From: CAWHJN01 sp963829705
GTDB lineage: Bacteria; Bacteroidota; Rhodothermia; Rhodothermales; BA12
NCBI GenBank assembly: GCA_963829705.1
Contig: CAWHJN010000005.1
Location: 744,001 to 808,000, forward strand
Length of the DNA: 64,000 nucleotides
Direction of reading: 5' to 3'
Each line of letters starts with the position of its first letter. Position 1 is the first letter of the stretch. The notes beneath the pieces were generated by a model. That model was not told where the DNA came from and made no database searches. It saw only the letters and a list, made by a program, of their open reading frames with translations. Positions 28,385-37,350 of this stretch are shown here, piece after piece. The position numbers and the translations under genes were made by a program.

Positions 28385-29131
28385 TCAATCACCCCTCGAC
28401 TGGCCTTCGATGGTGGGTACCTGGCCCGCTTCGAGGACGCTTTTGAAACGGCGGACGTCTTCCTTCACCATGCGCGCGAACGCGCCGTCGAAGGCCTTTG
28501 CCAGCACGTGGCCGAGGTCGCCAGCGGGCGGGCGGTAGGCGATCCGCACGCGCACCTCGGTGCCGCCATGTGGTGCGGGGGTAAACTGCACGTGCCCGGC
28601 ATTGTCCACCGCGGCATAATCCACGGACTGCCAGACGAGCAGCTTGCCCGGTTCGTCTTCGAGGATCGTGGCTTCCCACTGGAGGTCGGGGAGCGGGCCG
28701 GGGCTGTGGGTCTTCCACAACGAGCGCCCGTCGCCCATCTCGGTGACGCTTTCGAGATGGTGCATGAAGCGCGGCAGGTTCTCGAGCTTGCGCCAGAAGG
28801 CGTACGTCTCGTCGGGCGAGCGCGCCACGGTGAGGGTTTCGGTGATTTCGAGCGCGGGAGGCGTGTCGTCGGTGGCCTCGGCGGTCGAGATGCCTGCCAG
28901 CCCGAAGGCGGGGCAGTAGCCGCTGGCGCCACGTAAGACGAGGATTGCGCCTACGCTGCCAAGCACCGCGCCGCCCGCCGTGCCGCGCGAGAAGCCGTAG
29001 CCCGCGAGCACCGCGCCGCCCAGCGCGGAGACGAGGCGCTCGGTGGGGCCGACGTTTACTTTCGCGGTGCCGGTGATGCCGGGGGGCAGGAAACGAGGGA
29101 CGACAGGGGACGCAGAACGGTTGGCAGGCAT
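28385..29131 (-). CDS. YgaP-type membrane domain plus SRPBCC (polyketide cyclase-like) protein
   Basis: 248 residues from the ATG at 29131. Residues about 15-75 hold two short membrane helices in a DUF2892-like (YgaP transmembrane) arrangement: NVGPTERLVSALGGAVLAGY, then GAILVLRGASGYCPAFGLAG. Residues about 90-230 form an SRPBCC lipid-binding fold (TVARSPDETYAFWRKLENLP, MHHLESVTEMGDGRSLW). Such two-domain proteins are common in stress and cyclase-like contexts and have no established reaction. The next gene downstream is SnoaL-like, another small hydrophobic-ligand fold. Confidence 0.75.
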   Translation of the reverse strand: MPANRSASPVVPRFLPPGITGTAKVNVGPTERLVSALGGAVLAGYGFSRGTAGGAVLGSVGAILVLRGASGYCPAFGLAGISTAEATDDTPPALEITETLTVARSPDETYAFWRKLENLPRFMHHLESVTEMGDGRSLWKTHSPGPLPDLQWEATILEDEPGKLLVWQSVDYAAVDNAGHVQFTPAPHGGTEVRVRIAYRPPAGDLGHVLAKAFDGAFARMVKEDVRRFKSVLEAGQVPTIEGQSRGD

Positions 29132-29243
29132 GGTACGGAAGCGGAAAAGTGTCCCGCTCTTAACAGGCACCCCAATCCCGTGTTGCGCCCGTCAGCGCCC
29201 ACAAAACGACGCTTACAACCTCGTCGCAGCCACCTTTTTCTTA

Positions 29244-30398
29244 TTACGGCCTGCGCGCGTCGGGGTGGGCGCGGGCGGGGTAGGTGCCCAGCACACGCAG
29301 GAACGGCACCGCGGCGCGCAACTCGTCGAGTGCCGCCTGCACGCCCTCCACGGTCACGTTGCCCTCGAAATCGACGAAGTACTGGTACTGCCACGGTGCA
29401 CCAGGGCGTGGGCGGGACTCCAGCTTCGACAGGTTGAGGCCGTGCGTGGCGAAGATGCCCAGCGCCTCCATGAGCGCGCCGGGGCGGTGGGCAGTCGTGA
29501 AGACGAGCGAGGTCTTGCAGGCCACGCGCGCGTCGTAGTGGACGGCTTCGCGGGCCACGACGAGGTAGCGGGTGAAGTTGTCCTCCTCGTTGGCCACCTG
29601 CGCCTCGACGACGTGGAGGCCGTAGCGAGAGGCGGCATCGGGGGTGGCGAGGGCGGCGTGCGACAGGTTGGCGTCCTCTTTTACACGCCGCGCCGCGCTC
29701 GTCGCGTCGAGCGTCGTGTCGATGCGGCAGTCGCGCAGCGTGCCGAGGAACGCGCTGCACTGCGTGACGGCCTGGGGGTGCGCCGTGATGCGGCGGATGA
29801 GGCCGAGCGGCACGTTTTCGAGCGCGACGAGGCTGTGCCGCACCCGCGCCACCTCCTCGCCTACGACCACGAGCCCCGACGCTTCCAGCAGCGCGTACGC
29901 CTCGTTGATGGACCCGGCGATGGTGTTTTCGACAGCGAGGAGTGCGTAGTCGGCCTCGCCCCGTTCCACAGCGCCGAGCGCGCGGTGCGGCGATGGGTAG
30001 CCGTGGTAGGCGATCTCGGCCTTGCGCGCGCCGAAGTGCTGCCGCGCTGCCGTGTGGTCGGGGTCGAGTTCGGCCCCGGCGTAAGCCACCACGAGGGCGT
30101 CTGCGGCGCGGTGCGGGTTCTGCGCGTCAGCGAGGTGGTCGGTCTGGTAGCGGACGCTGTAATCGAGGATTTTCTCGTAGAGACTCGCCACGAAGTGGGC
30201 GTCGAGTCCGTGCTCGCGGGCGATGCCGCCGAGCCGGTCCAGGATCTCCTGCTCGCGCTGGGCATCGACGAGGCGGCTCGTGCCCTCGGCTTTGTGGACG
30301 GCCACTTCCTGGATGATGCCGTGCCGCTCGGCCAACAGCGCGATCAGCGCCCGGTCTACACTGTCGAGGCGGGTACGGAGGTGGGACAGGTCGGGCAT
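29244..30398 (-). CDS. pheA: Bifunctional chorismate mutase/prephenate dehydratase
   Basis: 384 residues from the ATG at 30398 (E. coli PheA has 386). An AroQ-type chorismate mutase domain covers about 1-90 (LRTRLDSVDRALIALLAERH). The prephenate dehydratase domain (about 100-280) has the ENTIAGS substrate motif and, near its end, LSHAALATPDAASRYGLHVV. A C-terminal ACT domain (about 295-370) contains HRPGALMEALGIFATHGLNL and the LESRPRP motif for phenylalanine feedback. It commits chorismate to phenylalanine. Two stop codons in tandem end it. The leader is a heptad tract similar to that of the aminotransferase at 7197. Confidence 0.92.
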   Translation of the reverse strand: MPDLSHLRTRLDSVDRALIALLAERHGIIQEVAVHKAEGTSRLVDAQREQEILDRLGGIAREHGLDAHFVASLYEKILDYSVRYQTDHLADAQNPHRAADALVVAYAGAELDPDHTAARQHFGARKAEIAYHGYPSPHRALGAVERGEADYALLAVENTIAGSINEAYALLEASGLVVVGEEVARVRHSLVALENVPLGLIRRITAHPQAVTQCSAFLGTLRDCRIDTTLDATSAARRVKEDANLSHAALATPDAASRYGLHVVEAQVANEEDNFTRYLVVAREAVHYDARVACKTSLVFTTAHRPGALMEALGIFATHGLNLSKLESRPRPGAPWQYQYFVDFEGNVTVEGVQAALDELRAAVPFLRVLGTYPARAHPDARRP

Positions 30399-30403
30399 TT
30401 CGG

Positions 30404-30459
30404 AAAAGTCGGAAGTAGGAACGCGGAAGTCAGAACGGGGGAAGAAGGGGGCGAGGGTG
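30404..30459 (-). repeat. Heptad tract in the pheA leader
   Basis: Consecutive 7-mers such as ggaagta, ggaacgc and ggaagtc run from 30404 to at least 30438 on the plus strand and continue more loosely to 30459. In the pheA direction they are C-rich and end 5 bases before the ATG. A weaker C-rich counterpart of inverse type lies at about 30467-30515. Confidence 0.55.
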
Positions 30460-30627
30460 GGTGATCCCAGCAACCCAACAAACTTAGCTCCCCGGCCAAC
30501 CTGCAACTCTTGCTTTTTGCGAAGGCGTTGCAGCGTGGTGACCACGCGGAACGAGGCTCGCCGTATGCTGATGGATCGGGGCCTGCACGCGCCGCGTACG
30601 GACCGCTTCACACTCCCTCCTCCCTGT

Positions 30628-31764
30628 ATGGGCTTACTCATCCTCTACGTCGCGCTCGCGCTCGTCGTATCGTTTCTCTGCTCCATTCTCGAAGCCGTCC
30701 TGCTGTCTATCACGCCGTCGTACATCGCGGTGATGGAGCAGGAGGGCAACCCCGCCGCCGCCAGCGCCCGGCATCTCAAAGACGACGTCGAGCGCCCGCT
30801 GTCGGCCATCCTCACGCTCAACACCATCGCGCACACCGTCGGCGCGGCGGGGGCCGGGGCGCAGGCGGCCATCGTTTTTGGCAGCGGAGCCGTCGGCATC
30901 TTCTCGGCCGTGCTCACGCTGGCGATCCTCATCTTCACCGAGATCATCCCCAAAACACTCGGAGCCACGTACTGGAAGGCGCTCACGCCGGTCGTCGTGC
31001 GGATGCTGAGTGTGGTCGTCAAAGTCCTGTTTCCGCTCGTGTGGGTGCTCCAACTCCTCACGCGCCTCATCTCGCGGGACGACGAAAACGAGGCGACCGT
31101 CAGCCGGGCGGAGATCACGGCGCTGGCGGACATCGGCACGGAGGAGGGCGTGTTCGCCGAGGGCGAGAGCCGCATCCTCAAGAGCCTGCTGGCCTTCAAC
31201 GCGCTGCGCGCCCGCGACGTGATGACGCCCCGCACCGTGCTGTTCATGCTGCAGCAGGACCTGCCCGTCTCCGGCGTGCTCGACGCGCACGCGCACCTGC
31301 GCTTCTCGCGCATCCCGCTCTTCGGCCAGAACCGAGACGACATCGCCGGCTACGTGCTCAAGGATGACCTGCTGCTGCGCGCCGCGCGCGGCGAGACAGA
31401 CGTGCCGGTGCGCGAACTCGCCCGCGCCTTCACCGTCGTGCCGGACAGCCTCGCGCTGCCTCAGTTGTTCGAGCGGCTGCTCGAAAAAGGCGAGCACATC
31501 GCGCTCGTCGTCGATGAGTACGGCGGCGTCGCGGGCATCGTCACGATGGAGGATGTGGTGGAGACGCTGCTGGGCCTGGAGATCGTGGACGAGGCCGATG
31601 CCGAGACGGACATGCAGGTGCTCGCGCGCGAACGCTGGAAGCAGCGTGCCATCGCCCTCGGCATCCTGTCCGACGACGACGAAGAGGCCTCGGACGAGGC
31701 GGTGGACCCGGCCATCATTCGTCAGCACCTCACCGGCGGCGCGCTGCCCCCGAAAGCGAGGTGA
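30628..31764 (+). CDS. CNNM/CorC-type membrane protein with CBS domains
   Basis: 378 residues. The DUF21 membrane domain (about 1-150, four helices) begins LILYVALALVVSFLCSILEA and carries the ILIFTEIIPKTLGATYW signature. A CBS pair follows (about 195-320), with RDVMTPRTVLFMLQ and VDEYGGVAGIVTMEDVVETL. The acidic C-terminal CorC domain is very short here and ends near residue 378. These proteins handle magnesium, or possibly other divalent cations, at the inner membrane. The leader includes the near-repeated heptads TCCCTCC and TCCCTGT directly before ATG. It is divergent from pheA. Confidence 0.85.
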   Translation: MGLLILYVALALVVSFLCSILEAVLLSITPSYIAVMEQEGNPAAASARHLKDDVERPLSAILTLNTIAHTVGAAGAGAQAAIVFGSGAVGIFSAVLTLAILIFTEIIPKTLGATYWKALTPVVVRMLSVVVKVLFPLVWVLQLLTRLISRDDENEATVSRAEITALADIGTEEGVFAEGESRILKSLLAFNALRARDVMTPRTVLFMLQQDLPVSGVLDAHAHLRFSRIPLFGQNRDDIAGYVLKDDLLLRAARGETDVPVRELARAFTVVPDSLALPQLFERLLEKGEHIALVVDEYGGVAGIVTMEDVVETLLGLEIVDEADAETDMQVLARERWKQRAIALGILSDDDEEASDEAVDPAIIRQHLTGGALPPKAR

Positions 31765-31927
31765 ACGCGGCGGCGGAAGGGGCCAGGTTGGCTCAACGAC
31801 CTGTGATCGTCAATCCCCGTAAAGACATACCGCGGCACGTCCCTGCCTCCGCCTTTCCGTTCAGGGAGTAGCACGCTGCGACCCTGCTTCCGAAAGCAAA
31901 GCTTCACGTCAGTAAACTCCCCCTCCC

Positions 31928-33409
31928 ATGAAGTCCCTCCACGAACTGCCCGACGCGCACCTGCGGACGTTCGACCGACCGGCTCCGCCCGACCCCGCCG
32001 TGGTGCGGTCGGTGTTTCTCGTGGGCATCTGCGGCACGGGCATGGGGTCGCTGGCCGGATTGCTCAAAGAGGCCGGGTACCACGTGCGCGGCTCCGACGA
32101 GCACGCCTATCCGCCGATGAGCACCAAGTTGCGCGAGGCAGGCATCCCCGTGCTCGAAGGCTTCGACCCCGCCCACCTCGACCCCGCGCCGGATCTCGTC
32201 GTCATCGGCAACGCCTGCACGCCGCGCCATCCCGAGGCGGCGTACGCGCGCGAAAACGGCCTGCCGCAGCTGTCGCTGCCCGAGGCGCTGGCGCACTTCT
32301 TCCTCAAAAACCGCCGCTCGCTCGTCGTCGCGGGCACGCACGGCAAGACGACCACGACGGGCCTGATGGCGCACGTCTTCCGCGAGGCCGGCCTCGACCC
32401 CGGCTTCCTCGTCGGCGGCGTGATGTCCAACGGCAACGTCAATTACCACGTCGGGTCGGGGCCGCACTTTATCGTCGAGGGCGACGAGTACGACAGCGCG
32501 TATTTCGACAAGCGGCCCAAGTTCATGCACTACCAGCCCACCGACGCCATCATCACGTCGATGGAGTTCGACCACGCCGACATCTACGACGACTGGGACG
32601 ATTACCGCGCCGCCTTCCGCCGCTTTGCGGGCATCATCCAGCCCGACGGTGTGCTGGCCCTCTACGGCGACGACGACGAGGTGCGGGCGCTCGACCACCA
32701 GGCGTCCGCGCCGGTGCGCTTTTACGGCATCGAAGACGACGACGACCACGTATCGGCCACGCACGTACGGCGCGGCGAGGGCGGACAGCGCTTCACGCTC
32801 GTCGTGGACGGGAAGGAGATGACCGAAGTGTTTTTGCCGATGAGCGGTAAGCACAACCTGCGAAACGCGCTCGGCGTGGCGACGGTCGCGCTGCACGAGG
32901 GCCTCACGCCCGCGCAGATCGCCTATGGCATGGGGACCTTCAAGGGCATGAAGCGCCGCCAGGAGGTGCGCGGCGAGGCCGACGGGGTGCTCGTCGTGGA
33001 CGATTTCGCGCACCACCCCACCGCCGTCCGCGAGACCGTCGCCGCCATCCGCGAGCGCTGGCCCGAGCGCCGACTCGTGGCCGTCTTCGAGCCGCGCTCC
33101 AACTCGAGCCGCCGCAAGGTTTTCGAGCAGGCCTACAGCGAAGCCTTCGACGGGGCCGAGGAGGTCTTCATCAGCGCGCCGCCCCTCCGCCACAACGACG
33201 ACGCCGACAACTTCCTCGACGCCGCGGCCCTCTCGGTGGCCATCACGCGGCGCGGCGCGGCAGCGCAGACGTTCCCCAACGCCGACGCGCTCCTCGGCCC
33301 GCTCCATGACGCCGTCCGCCCCGGCGACGTCGTCCTGATCATGAGCAACGGCTCGTTCGGCGGCTTGCACGAGCGGCTGCTGGCAGCCCTCGGCAACCGT
33401 CATGGCTGA
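31928..33409 (+). CDS. mpl: UDP-N-acetylmuramate:L-Ala-gamma-D-Glu-meso-DAP ligase
   Basis: 493 residues. Mpl re-attaches recycled murein tripeptide to UDP-MurNAc, which indicates meso-diaminopimelate peptidoglycan and cell wall recycling. Motifs in order: the N-terminal VFLVGICGTGMGSLAGLLKE Rossmann start, ATP loop AGTHGKTTTTG, EGDEYDSAYFDKRPKF (characteristic of Mpl rather than MurC), MEFDHADIY, SGKHNLRNALG and DDFAHHPTAV. It overlaps the next gene by 8 bases, so translation is probably coupled. Confidence 0.93.
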   Translation: MKSLHELPDAHLRTFDRPAPPDPAVVRSVFLVGICGTGMGSLAGLLKEAGYHVRGSDEHAYPPMSTKLREAGIPVLEGFDPAHLDPAPDLVVIGNACTPRHPEAAYARENGLPQLSLPEALAHFFLKNRRSLVVAGTHGKTTTTGLMAHVFREAGLDPGFLVGGVMSNGNVNYHVGSGPHFIVEGDEYDSAYFDKRPKFMHYQPTDAIITSMEFDHADIYDDWDDYRAAFRRFAGIIQPDGVLALYGDDDEVRALDHQASAPVRFYGIEDDDDHVSATHVRRGEGGQRFTLVVDGKEMTEVFLPMSGKHNLRNALGVATVALHEGLTPAQIAYGMGTFKGMKRRQEVRGEADGVLVVDDFAHHPTAVRETVAAIRERWPERRLVAVFEPRSNSSRRKVFEQAYSEAFDGAEEVFISAPPLRHNDDADNFLDAAALSVAITRRGAAAQTFPNADALLGPLHDAVRPGDVVLIMSNGSFGGLHERLLAALGNRHG

Positions 33410-34259
33410 ACACCGCCGGCGCGCGCCCACGACCGCTGAGTCGCTGCGCGAGTACGGGCGCGGCATCGCGGGGGGACTGCTCTTCAGCCTGCCCGTCATC
33501 TACACGATGGAGATGTGGTGGACGGGCTTTATCGCCTCGCCCGAGCGGCTGCTGGCGGGGCTGGGCGCGACGATAGGTCTGCTGCTGCTCTACAACCGCC
33601 ACGCAGGCCTGCACCCGTCCGCCGCGTGGCGCGAGGTCGTCATCGACTCGTTCGAGGAACTGGGCATCGGGCTGCTGCTGTCGCTGGGGCTGTTGTGGCT
33701 TGTCGGCCAGGTGGGCAGCGACACGTCGTTGAGTGAGGCGATGGGCAAGGTGATCATTGAAGGCATGGCGGTGGCGGTGGGCGTGTCGGTGGGGACGGCG
33801 CAACTGGGTGCGGAGGAGACGCGGCACGACGAGCCGGAGGACGACAGCAACGACGGTGCTTCGTTGCGAGGGATGCTGGCGCTGGGGTTGTGCGGGGCTT
33901 TTCTGGTGGCTTCCAACGTGGCCCCCACCGACGAAATCGTCCAGATCGCTGCTGAGACACGGCCCGCGCGCCTGCTCGGCATCGCGGCGCTCTCGCTGGT
34001 GCTGACCACCCTCATCCTCTACTTTTCCAACTTCCGCGGTGGCGTCAGCGGCGAGGCGCGGGGTGGGGCGGTGGGCGTCGTTCGCGGCACCGTGATGGCC
34101 TACGCCGTCGCGCTGGGGGCCTCGGCGTTTTTACTCTGGTTTTTCGGTCGCTTCGAGGGCGCGACCGTGCTGTTCATGTGTATGCAGACGGTCGTGCTCG
34201 GATTGCCTGCCGCGCTGGGGGCGTCGGCGGGCCGCTTGCTGCTCAAAGGAGGGTCCTGA
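33402..34259 (+). CDS. TIGR02587 (DUF2391) family integral membrane protein
   Basis: 285 residues with about seven hydrophobic helices. The sequence REYGRGIAGGLLFSLPVIYT, then MEMWWTGF, is typical of the TIGR02587 membrane family, which almost always lies next to a TIGR02588 protein, as it does here. The function is unknown. Its ATG lies inside the last codons of mpl (8-base overlap), and the TIGR02588 gene begins one base after its stop, so the three form a tight operon. The central loop is acidic (EETRHDEPEDDSNDG). Confidence 0.8.
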   Translation: MAEHRRRAPTTAESLREYGRGIAGGLLFSLPVIYTMEMWWTGFIASPERLLAGLGATIGLLLLYNRHAGLHPSAAWREVVIDSFEELGIGLLLSLGLLWLVGQVGSDTSLSEAMGKVIIEGMAVAVGVSVGTAQLGAEETRHDEPEDDSNDGASLRGMLALGLCGAFLVASNVAPTDEIVQIAAETRPARLLGIAALSLVLTTLILYFSNFRGGVSGEARGGAVGVVRGTVMAYAVALGASAFLLWFFGRFEGATVLFMCMQTVVLGLPAALGASAGRLLLKGGS

Positions 34260-34260
34260 C

Positions 34261-34641
34261 ATGGCCGATTCCAGCCGCCACACGCTTCGCAAGAACGCGC
34301 TCGAATGGAGCGTCTTCGCCTTCAGCCTGGTGCTCGTCGTGGGCGTGGTGGGCTACCTGGGCGTCGCCGCGTGGCGCGACACCGACGCCCCGCCGGATTT
34401 TGTGGTCGAGTGGGACGCGCCCACTCCGCGCGGCGACGGCGGTTTCGAGGTGCCGGTGCACGTCCGCAACGAAGGTACCACGACGGCTGCCAACGTGCAG
34501 GTGGAGGTGACGAGTGGCGGCGAAAGCGTGACGTTCACGCTCGAATACGTGCCGCGCCACAGCACGCGGGAAGGCATCGCGCTTTTCGAGAGGTACCCCG
34601 CGCAGCCGGTGGCGCGGGTGCGTGGCTACGAACGCCCGTGA
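34261..34641 (+). CDS. TIGR02588 family membrane-anchored protein
   Basis: 126 residues: a single N-terminal membrane helix (about 15-37) and a beta-rich periplasmic domain with FEVPVHVRNEGTTTAANVQV, resembling a small immunoglobulin-like fold. Its family is known as the constant partner of TIGR02587 proteins; no function is established. It is last in the mpl operon and converges on the ABC permease gene with 20 bases between. Confidence 0.8.
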   Translation: MADSSRHTLRKNALEWSVFAFSLVLVVGVVGYLGVAAWRDTDAPPDFVVEWDAPTPRGDGGFEVPVHVRNEGTTTAANVQVEVTSGGESVTFTLEYVPRHSTREGIALFERYPAQPVARVRGYERP

Positions 34642-34661
34642 CGGCGCTGCGGGCGTGCCGG

Positions 34662-35949
34662 TCAGCCTGCCGCGAGCGTGCGGGCGAGGTCGGTGCGGTA
34701 GGCCTGCAGCGCGGGCAGCAGCGCCGCCACCACGCCCACCCCCAGCGCCAGCAGCGCCACGTAGCCTTCGCCGGGATGCCAGGCCCAGCCCGTCAGCCGG
34801 AAGCCCTGCTCGCTCTCGATGAGTTGCCCCAGCACGCCCGCGCCGAGGTGACCCACGAGCAGGCCCACGGCCAGCCCCATCCCGGCCAGCAGCACGCCTT
34901 CGAGCAGCACGTGCAGCAGGAGCCTGGCGCGCGGCATCCCGAGCGTGCGGAGCAGCGCGAGGTCGTAGCGCCGCTCGCGCATGGCGCTGTAGAGGGTGAC
35001 GAACACGCCGAAGAGCGACGCCAGGATGAGCAGCAGCCCGAAGGCGCGCACCACGCCCACGCCTACGCCCAGCAGGTTGGTGAGCCGCCCGATCTCCATC
35101 GCGGGCGAGGCGGCGACGAGGTTGTCCATGCCGTTGACCGCGCGCGGAAACAGCGCCGCCGCCATCGGGCTGCTGTACGAGAGGAGCAGCGCGGTGATCT
35201 CGCGCCGCTCGTCGGATGCGCGAAGCCCGGCCTTGTCCGCGTCCGAAAGGGCTGGGCGCAGGCGCGGCGATCGGTTCGCCCGCGTGCGACTGCGACTCGT
35301 CGGCGTGTGCTTCACTCGCGCCTTCGTCGCCGTGCGCGCCGTGGGTGGCCCAGACGGTTTCCAGGCTCGTCAGCACCAGCCGGTCGAGGACGGTGCCGGT
35401 GGGCGCCAGCGTGCCCGTCACGCGCATCCCGCTGCCGCCATGCGCCTGCCCGGCGACGCTCAACCCGTGCGTGCTCGCAAACGTGTCGCCCACGCCCAGC
35501 CCGGTCTTCGCGGCTACGTCCGCGCCCAGCACCGCGTCCATCGGCATCCGCCACAGCGCGCCTGTGGCGAGGGCGGCGTCGTACTTCGCGGGGTACGCCG
35601 CCGTCGTGCCGACGATGGGAAAGCCGCCGTACGAATCCCCCAGCGACAGCGGGATCGCCGTCGCCACCGCCGGGCTCGCCACCACCGTCCGCGCGTCGCG
35701 CACCGAGATGTTGCCCGTCGGCGCGTCGACGTGGTAGATGCTCGACAGGATGAGCTGCAGCGGGCTGCCCTTCGCCCCCACGACGAGGTCCACGCCCTGC
35801 GCGTCGCGCGTCAGGTTTTTGTCCATCTGATCGCTGAACAACAGCAGAATCACCATCGTCGCCACGCCGAGGGCGAGCAGCACGACGTTGAGGGCCGCCG
35901 TCAACGGGCGGCGGCGCAGGTAGGAGAGCGTGAGGGCGAGAAGATTCAC
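34662..35949 (-). pseudogene. FtsX/MacB-type ABC transporter permease, frameshifted as assembled
   Basis: The frame from the GTG at 35949 encodes the first helix (LRRRPLTAALNVVLLALG) and a periplasmic domain (VDLVVGAKGSPLQLILSS) up to about 35260. From there the family sequence continues in another frame (LSDADKAGLRASDERREITA to the stop at 34662), including three C-terminal FtsX helices. Removing one base gives a single 428-codon frame. The crossover lies in the C-rich stretch near 35240-35275. Just before it is a His/Asp/Glu-rich loop (THGAHGDEGASEAHADESQS), as in permeases found with zinc-type receptors. It is downstream of its ATPase gene by 65 bases. Confidence 0.8.
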
Positions 35950-36014
35950 GTGGAGAAGGGGTTGGTCTGTTGGTCGAAGGGCGCGCAGCGAGCAAAGAAG
36001 GCGCAACCAACCTC

Positions 36015-36662
36015 CTACAACGCGCCCTCCGTCGGCGAGAGGTCGAGGCGGTGGGAAAAGGCCCCTTTGATGCGGGCGTCGTGCGTGGCGATGACGAGCG
36101 TGGCCCCGGCCTCGCGCGCCTGTGTGGTGAGCAGGTCCAGCACCTGCGCGGCCCGCACGTCGTCCAGCGAGGCGGTGGGTTCGTCGGCCAGCAGCACGCG
36201 GGGGCGGTTGAGCACGGCGCGGGCAATGACGACGCGCTGCCGCTGCCCCTGGCTGAGGGCGTCGGGGTAGGCATCGGCGCGAGCGAGGACGTCGAGTTTT
36301 TCGAGCGTCTCGTCCACCCGGCGACGGTCCTGCGCGACGCCCGCCGCGTACTGCGCCAGCAGCAGGTTCTGCCGCACGGTGAGCGTGGGCAACAGGTGGA
36401 GTTGCTGAAACACGATGCCGATGTGCCGCCCTCGGAAGCGGTCGAGCGCGTCGCCGCCGAGCGCGCCGAGGTCCTCACCCGCGACCACCACCCGCCCCTG
36501 CTGCGGCGCGATCAGCCCACCGAGCAGGTGGAGCAGCGTCGTCTTGCCGCTGCCCGAGCGTCCCAATACCAGCCAGTGCGCGCCCTGCTCCGCCTCGAAA
36601 CGCGGCAAATCGAGCACCACCGTCCCGTCGTAGGCGTGGCGGATGTTTTCGAGAAGAACCAT
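36015..36662 (-). CDS. ABC transporter ATP-binding protein (LolD/DevA-like)
   Basis: 215 residues from the ATG at 36662. The ATPase motifs are complete: Walker A GRSGSGKTT, Q-loop FQQLHLLPTLTV, signature LSQGQRQRV (Q replaces the first G of LSGGQ), Walker B VLLADEP and switch His in IATHDARIKG. The size and sequence fit the ATPases that work with MacB/LolCE-type permeases, and such a permease follows 65 bases downstream. The three heptads before the start codon are C-rich when read in gene direction. It is part of the probable metal locus. Confidence 0.88.
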   Translation of the reverse strand: MVLLENIRHAYDGTVVLDLPRFEAEQGAHWLVLGRSGSGKTTLLHLLGGLIAPQQGRVVVAGEDLGALGGDALDRFRGRHIGIVFQQLHLLPTLTVRQNLLLAQYAAGVAQDRRRVDETLEKLDVLARADAYPDALSQGQRQRVVIARAVLNRPRVLLADEPTASLDDVRAAQVLDLLTTQAREAGATLVIATHDARIKGAFSHRLDLSPTEGAL

Positions 36663-36664
36663 GG

Positions 36665-36704
36665 GGGGTGAAGGGTAACTGGTAGAGGCGCACTTCATTG
36701 CGCC
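36665..36704 (-). repeat. Heptads plus short palindrome before the ABC ATPase
   Basis: Three heptads GGGGTGA, AGGGTAA and CTGGTAG (36665-36685, plus strand) sit two bases from the start codon of the ATPase. Next to them is a stem GGCGCA (36687-36692) with TGCGCC (36699-36704) around a 6-nt loop, similar in style to REP palindromes. Only one copy is visible here. Confidence 0.45.
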
Positions 36705-36757
36705 CTATCGGAACGGGGCAATCGTAGGAACGCAGCAGCGTACGATACCCCAGCGCA

Positions 36758-37324
36758 TCAGCGGATCGCCACCGGAAACGTGAGATCCAACTCCAACTCC
36801 GAGCCGGAGCGGTTTTCGGGCGTATGGTCGGCGCGCTTGTCGGCCTCGTTTTCGTAGTGCGCGAGCCGGACGTCGAGCGAACCCGTCGCCGCGCCGCCCG
36901 CCGACACCTCGACGCGAAACGCCAGCCCCAGCGGTGCGCCGTTCGCGTCTGCATCCAGGCGTGTGACGGTGATCCGGGGCGCTGCGTTGCCCACTGGCGT
37001 GAAGAAAAACAGGTGCGCGGCGCTCTCCTCGGCGATCTCGCCGGTCACGTCCTCCTCGTTGATGTCGTCGAAGAGCGTGAGGGCGCCCGTGTAGGTGACG
37101 CCGGAAGCGAGGACGAGCGGGGTGAACTCGATGTTGGCTCTGTCGCCGTCGGCGTCGCGGGCCGTCGCCGTCGTCGTGGAGCCATCGTCGCCCTGGAGCG
37201 TGAGGACGACGCGGGTGAAGAACTCCTCCTCGCCACCGCCTGCGTCGGGCGCGACCGAATCGCATCCCGCCACGACCAGCAGCGCGGAAAAAGCCAGGAG
37301 CGCGGGCATGAAAAAGGGTTTCAT
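36758..37324 (-). CDS. Lipoprotein of the TonB-receptor-associated (type 1 periplasmic binding fold) family
   Basis: 188 residues with lipobox VVAGC at about 17-21. The mature part is acidic and has the order of short motifs I associate with a Bacteroidota lipoprotein family encoded next to ZnuD-like TonB receptors: EEFFTRVVLTLQGDDG, ARDADGDRANI, SGVTYTGALTLFDDIN, TGEIAEESAAHLFFF, LDADANGAPLGL and VRLAHYENEADKR. It is probably on the outer face of a membrane and may help the receptor bind its ligand. It starts 26 bases after the receptor stop codon. The role is inferred from context. Confidence 0.75.
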   Translation of the reverse strand: MKPFFMPALLAFSALLVVAGCDSVAPDAGGGEEEFFTRVVLTLQGDDGSTTTATARDADGDRANIEFTPLVLASGVTYTGALTLFDDINEEDVTGEIAEESAAHLFFFTPVGNAAPRITVTRLDADANGAPLGLAFRVEVSAGGAATGSLDVRLAHYENEADKRADHTPENRSGSELELDLTFPVAIR

Positions 37325-37350
37325 GATGGACCTGTCAGGTTGGTGGACGA

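Noticed and set aside
36687..36704. GGCGCA/TGCGCC palindrome as a REP element of a transposase family
   Set aside because: Only one copy is visible and no REP-associated transposase is in the window, so I list it only as a palindrome.
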